Shown: positions 47,984 to 60,723 of the stretch, piece by piece
How positions within the stretch are numbered: position 1 is the first letter of the stretch
How the letters are laid out: every line of letters begins with the position of its first letter
NCBI GenBank assembly: GCA_963693085.1
Contig: OY856409.1
Location: 1,533,404,472-1,533,468,471, forward strand
DNA from: Alisma plantago-aquatica
Lineage: Eukaryota > Streptophyta > Magnoliopsida > Alismatales > Alismataceae
Direction: 5' to 3'
Length of the DNA: 64,000 nucleotides
Made by a program: the position numbers and the translations under genes
The notes under the pieces: model-generated
The model's input: the letters and a program-made list of their open reading frames with translations, nothing else
Databases searched by the model: none
Told to the model about the DNA's origin: nothing

Positions 47984-47984
47984 A

Positions 47985-48290
47985 TTCCTCAGTTATATAT
48001 TTCCTGCTGAGGAGTGACTTTAGATACTTAGTCCAGGCCGATATCTGAGCTAGATCATCTAAGAAGGGTATATCAACATGAATTTTCTTCATAGTCTCTC
48101 TAAACTTATTGAATCTAGTATCGAGCTAGGTTTTCCTTAGGCGGGATGGGAAGGGTATACAAGGCTTATATACAGGAATATCAGGTTCTGGTGTTTCCGT
48201 TTCTTCATCAATAGAATTCTCAAGACTTTCCTTATCTGTCTTATCTTCTTTTGATTGAGACTCTAGTGTTGTTGAGTTTTGGACAATCAT
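47985..48290 (-). pseudogene. gag-protease linker ending at the deletion junction
   Basis: The minus strand encodes MKKIHVDIPFLDDLAQIS followed by AWTKYLKSLLSRK, the conserved segment that precedes the protease in Athila/Tat polyproteins. It stops at about 47985, where the RNase H end begins. The protease active-site block and all RT blocks are absent. Confidence 0.75.
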
Positions 48291-49406
48291 TGCTCAGTAC
48301 AACGTCATAGAGGACATTGCATGATAAAGTGGAATGATCAGTGCTCTTACATGCTTCACAGAACTAGGAAGTGGACTTGACCTGTTTTGATTGCCGAGTG
48401 GGTGAACGTTCTCTTCCAATAGCAGCTAGAGATGATTCAATATGGTCTTGCTTGGCAACTAAGACCTTCAAGGTTTCAGCGATAGACTTGTACTCGGGAA
48501 TGGCTTCGGGCATAGCTATTTTCAAGACTCCTTTACCTACAGATCTACCCCAACTGGCTTGATTTTCTTCTCTCAGGGTGACGACTCTCCATGCGCTGTC
48601 ATAACTTTGACGCATGAAGTTTCCTATAGATGAGGAATCTAGAAACATCTTGATATCATCATCCACACCCTATAGAAAATTTCAATGAGTTGATTCTTAG
48701 GAATTCCGCGGTGTGGACATGTACGTAGAAGCTCTTTGTACCTATCCCACGCATCAGCGAGAGTTTCTCCAGGGACTTGAGTGAAATTTGTTATTCGGCC
48801 CCTAATTTCATATGTAAGAGATGGAGGATGGAACTTTTCCAAAAAACACATTTTGGAGTTGTTCCCAGGTTATGGGTATTTCACTTTGTAATGAATTGTA
48901 CTAGCTTATGGCTATGTCAGCAAGGGAATACTTAAAAATACGGAGTCAAATGGCATCATCAATGACTCCATTTTTCTTTGTCATAGCACATAGATCGATG
49001 AATCTCAAAAGATGTTCTTGACTGTCCTCTGCTTGTTTTCCATAGAAGGGTTGTTTTGAAGCAATGTGATCCAGTGGGCCCTAATCTCAAAATTGGCAGC
49101 ATTGATGGGAGGAGGTTGTACTAGATGATGAACATTCACAACTTTCAGGATTGAGAACTCTCTAAGATCCTTCTATAGTTCAGCTGCTTGCACTACTGCT
49201 TGTGCTGCTAGGAGATCCTATTGAACCACAGCCCTAGCTTCTTGCATGAGCCTCTCTCTTTGTGCATTGATGGCTTGAGCCACCCTTCGGGCTACCTCTT
49301 CTTCTTGTGCCATACTTGCTTGATTCTCTCTAATCTGATGATGGAAAGTTCTGTCTATTTTGGGATCAAAGCTCGCTGTGAGTCTGGGGCTGTTTGAACG
49401 GTGCAT
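48291..49406 (-). pseudogene. gag: gag of the gypsy element
   Basis: On the minus strand gag starts at ATG 49406 (MHRSNSPRLTASFDPKIDRT). The Retrotrans_gag blocks (ITNFTQVPGETLADAWDRYK, LLRTCPHRGIPKNQLIEIFY) lie near 48700-48840, then a coiled-coil-like stretch, and a CCHC knuckle CEACKSTDHSTLSC at 48320-48361. Frames shift at least twice and stops occur. Family and order agree with Athila/Tat. Confidence 0.85.
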
Positions 49407-49562
49407 ACACTATGCTTTGGGTTGTACCTGAAAATTAGAAAGATTTTGAAAATGAGTTCCACAAGGTAGAGTCAAATTCAATTACATAATCGATTGTTTC
49501 AAAAGAAAAGAAAAATCCTAGATTAGTCTTAAGAGAACTATATTTGACTGACTTATTCCGTT

Positions 49563-49580
49563 GTCCCCGGCAACGGTGCC
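49563..49580 (-). other. primer binding site, tRNA-Asp type
   Basis: The plus strand TCCCCGGCAACGGTGCCA is the reverse complement of the same site found at 12290-12307. It lies six bases inside the end of the 5' LTR, as expected for this minus-strand element. Confidence 0.88.
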
Positions 49581-49586
49581 AGAATT

Positions 49587-51767
49587 TGACGTGGTATTTT
49601 TGAACGCACTAACAAACTCACTCGGGGCTGAAATCCCCGATCTTTTACCAAAACCAAAGTGCAATAATACCACCCGCAAGCGGACAAGTTTTATCGCAGT
49701 ATAGTTAAGGATCGAACCCAAAGGACAACGTTTTTAAGAATCCTTGTCAGTTGGATCTAGCTCAAGTAAAACTAATATTTATAACAATTGGTTGATTTAA
49801 GGTTACTTAAACTAATTGCAAGAAAGTAAAAGCTGAATTAAAGTTGGGGTTTAGATCAATGATATGGAATCGCTGGGATGGTACCCGGTTTCACCACCAC
49901 TACACACACAACATATTCAATCATGAACAATCCATGCAAGATATAACAATCCAAGTAGAGCTGCTGCTAAACCCCCCATACGGGCGTTAGGTTCGCGTAA
50001 GCATCACCTTAGGCATTGGATGTCTCGTCACCATCCAGATCACTTACTTACGGATCTGAAGATACATAAATCTAACTAAGGTTGTGGGCCCCCTATACAG
50101 GCGTTAGGCACACAGAAGAGTCACCGAAGGCTAGATGGCTCGTCCCCTCGCGGATCATACACTTACGACCTCAAGGAATCCTTTCAAAAGTTCTCATCAA
50201 GGAGTCAACTGCATTAACCGATAAGCAAGTAGGTGGTTAATATATGAGCAAACATCAACGATTAACAAGAAGATACAAAATCCAACTAAGGCTGTGAACC
50301 CCCTATACAAGTGTTAGGCACACAGAAGCGTCACTGAAGGCTAGATGGCTCGTCCCCTCACGGATCATATACTTACGACCTCAAGGAATCCTTTCAAAGT
50401 TCTCATCAAGGCGTCAAACTTGTTAAACGACATTCAATCCTATATATAGATGTTCTCGCAACATAGGAAGAACAAAGATGAAAGCAAGCAATTAATCAAC
50501 TACGAACATAACGGTTGATGACGAAATGCAGAGTCATATACCTTGCCATAGAGAGTTTAACAAAAGAACATGGTTTGCATGGGCAGCGGGGCTAGTCCCC
50601 GCACCCCAGCGAAAAGGTACTACTCGCTCATGATGCGAGAAACAAGAAGGATGAGAAAGAAAGAAAGATCCACCATGAACTCGGTGCAGAAGGTAGTCGC
50701 AGCTCAGTGAAGAAGATACGACCTTCTACATTGTGTCAGAGAAGATCTGGAAGTGAACGGGAGTTTCCAAGACAGACCAGACAGTCTCCCTTTCTCTGTC
50801 TTCCTTCTCTCCTCAGCCTCCTTGGTTTTAGTTAGTTTATACCAAACGGTCTTGAAATATCTCCTCCAAAAAATTTGGAGATCGTTTGCTACCAAACGGT
50901 CAGGGTGTGCGACATTCGGTCTTTGAATCACAGCAAATGATCTTGAGACCGCATGGGATCAAACGATCTTTAGACCATATGGGCTCAAACGGTGTTGAGA
51001 CCGCATGGGATAAAATGGTCTTGAGACCGCATGGGCTCAAACAGTCTTGAGACTGCATGGGCTCAAATGGTCTTGAGACCGCATGGGCTCAAACAGTCTT
51101 GATCAGCAATCGACCATGTTGTTTATAGCTCATGTGGTCTACTTTAGTAAACGGTTTTGGCATTCGGTCTTTGTATATTCCAACAAACGGTGTTGGAGAA
51201 CCCAACAACGACAAACGGTCTCGGATGTTTTCTTTTCCAAATGGTCTTCCATTCAGCCTCCAAACGGTCTCGACGCTACTCGATCTTTCGCGGTCCTGGC
51301 CTATCGGTCTTCACCTCGACATCCAACCGAGCTGCTTCTCCTGTCCATACGGTCGTGTATGACCGTTCTTGGTTTGGGATCGTGTAGTTGTCGACGTAGG
51401 AGCGAGCGACGGAGGTGGTGTTGTTGCTGCGAGTTCACCGGAGAAGATGACAATGGAAGCGGTGCTAGGTAGCGTTGAGGCAAGGAATGTCCGAATGGTC
51501 ATGGGAGGTAGATTTCCGCCAAACGGTCTCGGCTCGGTAGCTGTGTCAAACAGTCTTGGGACCGCATGGACCCAAACGATCTTGAGACCACATGCGTGGA
51601 ATTTCTTGGTTACCTACATTAAATGAACAATGTTTAGTTAAAACCTTATTAATCAAATCGACTAAGTAGTTTTGCACATTATGATTCATATTGAGTGAAA
51701 ATAGAATGTAAAGAGTTGAATTGATCTGAAGTGATAATTGGATTTCATGATGAATATACGTTCATCA
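49587..51767 (-). repeat. 5' LTR of the gypsy element, with promoter deletion
   Basis: It is 2,181 bp with the same ends as the 3' copy (TGATGAACG on the minus strand, CGTCA at its far end). Compared with the 3' LTR it lacks about 180 bases at 50827-50831, where the 3' copy has the TATA box. It keeps the tandem units and the AAACGGTCT sub-repeats (50840-51600). Confidence 0.88.
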
Positions 51768-51772
51768 TGGGC
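51768..51772. repeat. imperfect target-site duplication, right copy
   Basis: TGGGC here pairs with TGGGA at 42607-42611 (four of five bases). Confidence 0.55.
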
Positions 51773-52380
51773 CGAGGTGAAAAGTAGAAAAAATGATTAG
51801 GGAAGTTGGTGGTATTGTATTTAAAGTGGCACAACCGTGGTGGCTTGGGATGCTCTACCCATTCCTGGCTCCACGATTGTTCTGCATGGATTGCCACACG
51901 ACTGTGCAAAGTGGCAGGACCATTCTGAGTGACTATTGTACGACCATTCTATGTGGAACAACAATTTTGTTGAGTTTATTCTTCAAGCTTGAGTTTTTTG
52001 GTTTTGAGTGAGTTAGCACGGCCATTTTTGTGGAACTACGACCATGTTGATCTTTGTATCAACACTTTAAATTGGATCTGTATGTTTCCTTGGACACTTT
52101 TGCTTCAATGGATCTTTGGCCACTGGGGGTAGGTTGAGGGAGATTTGGACTTTACTATGAGCCTCTCTAAGGGTAGAGAAAACCTAGGATTACTCCTTAT
52201 CTCTCTCTTCCATCCAAGCATTGTCCAAATAGCTAATAAACATGCAAATAATGTTTGTAAGTGCATTTTATACAAATATTCATTTCAGGGAAATTACATA
52301 TAATCTAGCAGGTATAGATGCAATTGAAATGTAATATGACACATGATGGAGCCCTAACATAGGGTTGCATCAGACTCCTG
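51773..52380 (-). repeat. right part of the LTR-like sequence interrupted at 42612
   Basis: No domains are visible. It carries several ACGACCATTSTRTGTGGAAC-like units (51880-52050), another case of sub-repeats in LTR-like DNA. It ends where chromovirus coding begins (about 52385). Its pairing with 40906-42611 rests on the target duplication of the inserted element. Confidence 0.4.
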
Positions 52381-52384
52381 TCTT

Positions 52385-53340
52385 CCCTAGGATGCTTTCA
52401 ACTACTACTATAACACCCTGATATTCTCTATAGTCTGTTACACAAACTCATGACCTAAAATTTGATACTCATTTCTCTCATACCAATAGAGTAGTGACCA
52501 AAAAGATCTCCCATACAAGCCCTCATAAGGTAACATATCCATACTTCTCATGTAACTGTTGTTGTAGGTAAACTCTATCGAACTTAAATGCATATCCAAC
52601 CTGCCAATAAACCACAAAACACAAGATCTCAACAAATCCACCAACGTTCGAATGGTCCTCTCAGACTATCCATCTATCTGTGGGTGGAAAGTTGTACTAG
52701 ACCTCATATATATCCTCAGAGTTGTGTGCACACGTTCCCAAAAATGACTTGTAAATTGTGGACCTATATCAAATACCACATTTACTGGGATACCATACAA
52801 GTGAACTATCTCGTCTACGTATATCTGTTCCAACTTCTCTATTGTATATGTCATCTTGACTGGAAGGAAATGAGATGACTTGGTCAACTTGTGAACTATC
52901 ACCAATATGGAATCGGGACCTTTGGCTATCCTATGAAGGCCAATCACAAATTTCATGGTAATATGATCTCATTTCCACTATGGTATTGACAATGGTTGCA
53001 ATGACCCTATAAACTTCTGATGCTCAACCTTGACCTATTGACAAAGTGGACATCTAGCAACAAACTCTACCACATCATTCTTCTGACCTAGTCACCAATA
53101 CAAATCCTTTAAATTATGGTATATCTTGGTACTTTTAGGAAGCATCATGTACATAGAGGAATGAGACTCCTCAAGAACCATCTTCCTCAAACCATCAATA
53201 CCTAGAACCACCACCTTGTTATTAAAACAAACAATCCCATTATCTATTTCATGCAAGCCAACATGCTTCTCAGTGCCAAACTATGATTTGATCTTCTATA
53301 TCATGGTATCATTTTGTTGCACATATATGATATGTTGCAT
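52385..53340 (-). pseudogene. chromovirus integrase
   Basis: From 53250 down the minus strand shows a zinc-binding segment ending ARCPLCQ, then the core. KFVIGLHRIAKGPDSILVIV occupies the place of the first catalytic Asp, which is replaced by Lys. FDIGPQFTSHFWERV has the second Asp, and a stop precedes SERTIRTL with the Glu. AYNNSY-type (FTYNNSYMRS), PYEGLYGR and the tail TIENIRVL complete it. Many stops are present. This is the Tekay/Del type, and the Asp-to-Lys change shows loss of function. Confidence 0.85.
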
Positions 53341-53394
53341 CAAGGTAGGCTTTACTTACAGCTATGCTAGCAAGCTTACCAACAAGCGGAACAT

Positions 53395-53970
53395 TCATTT
53401 GACGAAGCAACACCAACATGTAATGCTTGTAGACACCATGGAGTGTAATTGTGCCTTGCCTGTAGATGATGACAAAGACGACTTACTGTTGAATGCATAT
53501 GCCACCACGTTTACCTTCCATAAATGGTAGTCTATAGTGCAATCATAATCCTTGATTCTCTCCATCCACCTTCTTTGTTGTATGTTCAAATCCTACTTTG
53601 AGAAGATATATTGAAGGTTCTTGTGGTCGATGAAGATCTAACACTTCTCCCAATATAGGTAGTGCCTCTAGATTTTTAAGGCATGGACCATAACTAGAAG
53701 CTCTAGGTCATGTGTTGGGTAGTTATCCTCATGTTTCTTAAGTTGTTACAAAGAAAAACAAATGACATTCTTATCCTACATCAACACACATCCCAAGCCA
53801 TTTTTTTGAACATCATAGAAGACTACGTAACCTTTCCCTTGCTCTGGCAGAACTAACACTGGTGCACCATCATATTCTCCTTCAACAACTGAAAAGAATG
53901 CTGAAACTTATCATCCCATACAAAAGAAACACCTTTCCTCATCAACTTGGTTAGCAGTAATGCTACAACA
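53395..53970 (-). pseudogene. chromovirus RNase H
   Basis: The minus strand gives KLMRKGVSFVWDDKFQHSF (start of the RNase H region), VHQC and later HALKIWRHYLYG-type sequence in broken frames. QQRRWMERIKDYDCTIDYHL (53395-53589) then gives the conserved end. It follows the protease directly: the RT palm and fingers, normally some 400-500 residues, are missing at about 53970. Confidence 0.75.
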
Positions 53971-54369
53971 CTAAAATTCTTTATTAATCTTCTGTAGTAA
54001 CTTGTCAAACCTAATTAGATTAAAATTTTTGTCAGTGTCATATTTTGTTCCCATTCCAGCATTGTACTTCTCAAAGATATCCATCCCTAGGATCACATCG
54101 AATCCATACATGTCAAGTGGCATAAAATCCACTTGAATATTGCATCCCAAGAAAGAAAGAATGCAAGAGGGGCATAACTCCTGCAACTCAATAGAGAAAA
54201 CAAGAGGGGTTTCTAACCAAAGACTATTAGATCTATGACAAATAGATAGACAAAAATTATTTATCACTTCTCCAGTGATAAAAAAGTTTATCGAACCTAA
54301 GTCGACCAAAATAGTTATAAAAGAAGTTATATATAAGTCAAAATGACAAAGTTTTATATGACATGTCAT
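53971..54369 (-). pseudogene. chromovirus aspartic protease
   Basis: LVDLGSINFFI matches the retropepsin active-site block (Asp kept, Gly-Ala changed) and DVILGMDIFEKYNA matches the conserved GMDWL block. The frame runs on to 53971 and stops, with RNase H next in line. Confidence 0.78.
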
Positions 54370-54579
54370 GACTCATGGATTGACCGTTTTATCCAGTTGA
54401 ATCATAGCATGGAATCTAGCCATCACCTGTTGTCGTCCACGTCCACTACTAGCTTGTCAAGAAGACCCTACTTGTGATGCCTGACTGCATTCTCTTACAC
54501 CACCATTGTTGTATAGTTGTTGATGTGAACCTTACTAAATTTGCCTCATTTGTTGTGAGACTTCCTCATTCTTCATAGG

Positions 54580-55430
54580 GCATGACCACATCATGTGCCT
54601 GACCTGTCCCCACCTATAACAGACTCTAGTATAGTATTGTAGCCTAGACAACCATGTTACTAACACTCATGCTACACAACATGCTCCTATTGGTAGAAAA
54701 CCGTGACCTCTGCCCTTGCTCGGGGACCACTGTGATTGCACATGCGACCTGTGTTGTGACTATGATGACAAAAACTTGGGCTTCTTGAAGCCTCCATAAT
54801 ACTGCCCCTGAAACTAAGATGGTCTCTTCTAAATGTTGGATTCTTGCTTCTTGATACCAGACCACTCTATAATCCTCACTAACTCCATGAAGGTAGATAA
54901 AATTTCCATCTTCTCTAATGCAGACACTATCATGGTCAACTCCATTCTCATGCCCTTCTCTAACCTTGAGATTCTTTCCTTATCCATTATTTCCATGTGA
55001 TGAGAGAACCTCAAAAGCTCCATGAACTTAGCCTCATAGTTATTAACAAACATCAATCGCTGATGAATATTCTCAAACTGTGAGATCTTCTCATCCAAAT
55101 ACATCTCTGGGAAGTATTAGCTCACGAGCTCCCATCAACACTCCTCCCAACTGATCACCATTCTGGGTCTCCTCCCCTCCTCTATGGACCAAGGGTATCC
55201 AACACTGCCCTTTACCAGATAAACAACATGATTCACCTTGTCCTCATATGGGATATGAGGATCTTGAACACCTTCTCCAGCTCTATTAGCCACATATCTA
55301 CATCTTCCAGGTCTATTGTACCTACATACTCAACCACCCTGACACACCTTAGCCTCTCAAATGTCTTCCTATAACTCTAGGATTCCATATTAGTTATGGC
55401 ATCCCTAGCTTGAGGTAGGGGCGCTCAGTC
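54580..55430 (-). pseudogene. gag: chromovirus gag
   Basis: Blocks in order are DEKISQFENIHQRLMFVNNY, EAKFMELLRFSHHM, KGMRMELTMIV (gag domain, 54829-55104), a Gln/Arg-rich linker, and a zinc knuckle near 54600 in which the second Cys is Trp (CYRWGQVRHMMWSC). Upstream coding to about 55430 is badly broken. The gene is not functional. Confidence 0.75.
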
Positions 55431-55712
55431 TGCTAGATGGGTAATGTGGCCTTCAATTGTCCAAACATGGAATTGGCGATGGTTGCTTGGTCAAAGTGGT
55501 GCATCATGGGCTTCTCCAGACCCATCCCAAGCACTCTATCTTCTCTTGACTTCCTCCTAGCATTACCTCCTACCATGAAAAAACCACTCTCATCATGTTC
55601 TTTGTGTAATCCAGACATATGCACATAAGCAGAAGCTATGATCAGATGTGTTGGACACCGTAAGAACAGACACAAATTACCTAAGCCATGTGTCCCTATA
55701 GACTCAGTGAAC

Positions 55713-55730
55713 CTAAAGCTCTTATACCAA
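55713..55730 (-). other. primer binding site, tRNA-iMet type
   Basis: The minus strand TGGTATAAGAGCTTTAGG matches the usual TGGTATCAGAGC initiator-Met site of chromoviruses with one change. It is eight bases from the LTR that starts at 55739. Confidence 0.78.
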
Positions 55731-55738
55731 CTTAACTA

Positions 55739-57640
55739 TGACATACCGACACACTAAATGAGATTACTTAAAAGTCAAACACATTATTAACTGCTAATTA
55801 CCACATACCCATAAAAGTCGAATAACTAAAACCAAATAAACATCATAGACATGTTCTGAAACATTTACATAAAGGTCCAACTTCCTGTAACAATTCACAA
55901 ACCATATTAGGTTTTTACATGTATTCCCAGTGCCATTAGCCATACCTATATACAAAAGAGATGTCGTTCCACATATACTTGTCATAGACAAACAAAGTGA
56001 TATTGTCAAAAACTCAATTCGGTACATGTATATCATTTGTGAAACATACCTTGCCCAAAAGTATAGAGACGACTCTAGGACACTTCTAACTATTAACCAA
56101 CCTTCATCTCCTACTTCTCTCCAAGCTTCTCTTCTTTAACACATCAAACCTGACCACGCCGTCAACGACCACCTAAAAAGATGTGGTGACCCACGAGGCA
56201 ATACCAATATCCTAGTGAGAGATATAAATCTCTACAATGATTTAATAGTAAACGAACTAAGCAGATTGATTATGTTAAGTAGATTGAGTAGATTAAGAAA
56301 ATATGCATAACATCAAACATGATTAGAAAGGTATGTAAAGGATATAGATTAATCTATTTCTTCTAATAGTTGATTACTTCGATTGCATCATATAGCAACT
56401 AAGTCGTACAAGAAACAAGGCAAGGGTTATCATCCAATGTGAAGCACATTTAATACTAGAAGATATACTAAACAACTAGATTACATCTTTTATGAAGCCC
56501 TGGGGAGTTTGAGTTGTACCATCCAAAGTCCAACTCACCACGGTGAAGTGCTATCCAGTTCCATACAAGATCTAGGAGAGTTGGTATCCTAAGACTCTCC
56601 CTATTGGTCAATTCGAGTCAAAATACAACGACATATCAATCAAGCTGCCTACAATGACATATCATCTACTAACAACCTAGTCCGTCCTAGGTACAAGACA
56701 CAACATTATTAACCATGGTATACAAACCTTATCATCTAAGGTACAACCACGGCCATCCACTATCACATCACATATATCGATATCTGAGATACGACCATAT
56801 TTGTTCTAAATTTGAGGCATTACCGCAACCATCCTCCATAACCTTGGGATCAGGATGTCGAGGAGACACAGTCCCAAGCACCCAAGCATACTCAACATGT
56901 TATGTATGTGACTTTGTGCTTCCCTTAGGAATACTCATTTCCCCATCCAACAAGTTCTGACACAGGAATGGTTCTACAACACAGGGCACTACATGATTAG
57001 TGTTTCACTTGATAAGTTAATTCCAATTAGGTGAATTAAGGGTGCATCAAACAAGTGGACATACAAACCTAGGTTCATTTCTAGAAAGCATTGGTATATA
57101 ACACCTCCATAAGATATAAAACATATGAAACATAACTCTTAATCACAACACCACATGGTACAATTTTATTGGCATTCATGAGACCATACTTGTCATCATA
57201 CCACCACAATATTCAATCCCTTATCACATTATTCTAGGGTTTCAACCCTTGCCACATCATGAAGAGGATCACACCTCCATTAGGGCTCAACCATGCCCAA
57301 AGGTCATTAAGACCATCACATCATTCCCCGTAATAACATCATTCTCTTTCCATGACTTATAAGAAGGCTCCACAAGTCAAATCATGAAGAGGATCACACC
57401 TCCATTCGGGATCAACCATGCCTAAAGGTCATTAAGACCATCACATCATTCCCTGTAAGAACATTATTCTCTTTTTATGCCTTATAACAAGGCTCCACAA
57501 ACCATGACATACATGTGATACACATGTTTATCATAACATTGCATTAAGACATTTATTTTGTTCTTATAACAACAAATTAGGGTTACAACAACATTGAGAG
57601 AGTATTTCATCATATTACAAACAACACAGGGGATCTTGGT
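55739..57640 (-). repeat. chromovirus 5' LTR
   Basis: The left end TGACATACCGACACACTAAA matches the left end of 38262 and stays similar for about 320 bp, after which the two diverge. The right end near 57640 (AGGGGATCTTGG) again resembles the other LTR end (AGGGATCTTGCA), with an ATTAGGGTTA block before it. The middle is poorly conserved, and a 125-bp tandem duplication (57256-57505) is inside. End coordinates on the right are approximate. Confidence 0.55.
57256..57505. repeat. 125-bp tandem duplication
   Basis: ATCATGAAGAGGATCACACC starts at 57256 and 57381. The two 125-bp units also share GGTCATTAAGACCATCACAT and AAGGCTCCACAA. They differ at about ten positions. Confidence 0.88.
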
Positions 57641-58785
57641 ATGATTAACTATCATCACTAGAGTTGATGCAAGAAGACAAGCTTAGAAATAATCCTTTCT
57701 TGTACACACCCAAACACAGGGTAACATCACAAACCTCCTATCCTACACTAGTTCCATCCTATCCTAACCTTTCATAAATCCAAACATAATACTTTCCTAC
57801 AAACCAAACATGTCGTAAGTATCCAACATTCCATCTTTACGCTACGCTTCCGTAATCACCCGACTGGTTTTCCTTCACTAAACTACACCCCACAAATCAC
57901 TAGCATTATACTGAACTGAGAAACAAAATTCTACAAACTACCAAAATTCTTTCCCAAGCCTACCAACTCCTCCAGTAATGCTTCTTCCCTCTGATAGATG
58001 GCTAAACTTGTATAACTTATTCCTACCTATTTGTCTACATTACTCTTAAGGAATACATTTTACTTAATATGGAAATATTTTCTATTGGCTATCACCTGAA
58101 GGATATAGATGATGCCTAGGCAATCTATGTATGAATAGTTATCCTAATACACCAAACTCTAGTGCAATGGATAAAAGGTTTCCAACAAAAATGGAACATT
58201 AAGTATCCACAAAACATATACAATTCAAATCCTGAAACAAACTTTACATGACTGATGCCATTAACAAGAGAGCTCGTGCATCATATGGGACAAAGAATTG
58301 GAGAATAAAGCAAATGAGTAAACAATTTTATATAGTATCGTCTAGCCCATATTGTTAAGGCGACGGGCACCAGGGCTGGATGCCTTGCACCTACATGTCT
58401 CCTAGGTGGATTTAAAGAAACTGATACTAATACAATTTGACCATATATATGCATGTGTTATGATTTTTATAACATTCCCCCTTCTTATATATGCTATATA
58501 TTACCTATATCGATACATTTGTTACGATGTTTACAACATTTTTCTCTTCAAAGATATATTTTTAGATACATCTATAATATCCATAAAGTTATGGTTAATC
58601 GAGAGCATAACCAATTACATTTATTATAATATTGATGAAAATTGGAAAGCAAGGAGAGTTATTCTATACAATGTAAGAGATGGTCCCTATAGATAACACT
58701 ACTTAAGATGTTGAATATATATGCATATTAAACACAACTAAATTTAGATATATACAGTTTTATTGTTGCATACATGGATGTATAC
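57641..58785. other. gene-free stretch
   Basis: AT-rich DNA without recognisable gene or element. A short GC-richer piece at 58350-58405 (GGCGACGGGCACCAGGGC) matched nothing I know. Confidence 0.5.
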
Positions 58786-59268
58786 CACGGTTGTCAGCCT
58801 CGAACCAGCCAGCATACCAGTGATGGCTCTGGTTCATGGCTCATTGGTTCAACCATTGGTCTGATCGGTTCAATCATCGACGTCAGCATGACGCCACTAA
58901 TAGTTTAAAAATATATAAATGTCTCATGGAAAATATCCCTGAAAAAGTTATAAAATATAAATAATAGCATAGCTGCTCATAATTACTTGATAAATAGACC
59001 AAACAACAACTATTATTCTATTGATTGACATTTATATACCAACATTTATATTGTATACAACATTGATTAACAAAAAGTAGCAGCAAAAATACATTTGCTT
59101 GTAAAGTGAGAGAACCGGACATTTGGGCTAAAACTGGACCGGTTCATCAGTCGGCTCACTAGTTTGATGCTGATCAATCTTAATTTCTGGCTTTGGGAGA
59201 GAACTGACCCGGTAGAGTGATCGGTTCCCAGTTCAACCGGCCAGTCCGGTTCAGTTCTGACAACCATG
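58786..59268. mobile_element. non-autonomous hAT-type transposon
   Basis: Terminal inverted repeats CACGGTTGTCAG (58786) and CTGACAACCATG (ending 59268) differ at one base and extend imperfectly further (GAACCRG). They are flanked by an 8-bp duplication, ATGTATAC (58778-58785) and ATGGATAC (59269-59276), with one mismatch. Eight-base duplication and short TIRs fit hAT. The 483-bp body is AT-rich in the middle, with GAACCGG-rich arms. It has no transposase, so it needs one in trans. Confidence 0.8.
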
Positions 59269-59519
59269 ATGGATACATATTTTAGTCATTATACTTGTGT
59301 GCATACACAGATGTTGCGGTAATATGAGAATTTGAGGTTCCACAAATATGGGGATTTGATTCAAGAAACTACCAAGATAAATAATGAAATGAACATCAAG
59401 CATATAAACTATAGATAATACTGATATTGTATAATTAACATAGATAAATATGGATAATTTGAATAATAGAGCGTGTGTGATTCTGTATATCAAATAAATG
59501 CCTATATGTATATGTATAA

Positions 59520-59537
59520 GTGTGTGTATATATATAT

Positions 59538-59629
<92 letters not shown>
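59520..59629. repeat. (AT)n microsatellite 1
   Basis: An almost pure TA run of about 95 bases follows a short GTGTGTATATATATAGATA lead-in. It borders the first MITE at 59630. Confidence 0.95.
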
Positions 59630-60330
<701 letters not shown>

Positions 60331-60334
<4 letters not shown>

Positions 60335-60723
60335 AGGCTAGTGTACACTTGAGTGTACCAGAGGCACCGTACACCTCAGTCATTTTTGAAGATGTAGTGA
60401 ATTTTTGAAAAATCTAAACAATTGATCATCTTAATTATCATAAGAACATACTATATAATAAATTTTAGCTCATTTAGGCACTTATAGGTCGTGCATCTAA
60501 AGGAGGTAAAAATCATGTATTTCAAATTAGTTTTGTGCGTTGATTTTGTTGTCCTTGGATGAGTGACTTACACTCATCCAAATGAGTTCAAATTTTATAT
60601 GTGACTTATTATTATTGTAAACATGAAGATCAATGGATTAGATTTTGGAAAAACATGGTCTAGATAGGCAAACACCATTGGGGTGTATGGCATGATCTGT
60701 ATACTTGAGTGTATTCTAGCTGA

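Larger units (their letters stand above)
42612..51767 (-). mobile_element. Athila/Tat-type gypsy element with internal pol deletion
   Basis: This minus-strand element of 9,156 bp has LTRs at 49587-51767 (5') and 42612-44997 (3'), a tRNA-Asp primer site, gag, an integrase with an intact DDE set, and about 1.5 kb of 3' non-coding DNA. Protease, RT and most of RNase H are missing at a junction near 47985. By eye the LTRs differ by roughly 8% over a 250-bp sample. It is non-autonomous, though otherwise less damaged than its neighbours. Confidence 0.9.
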
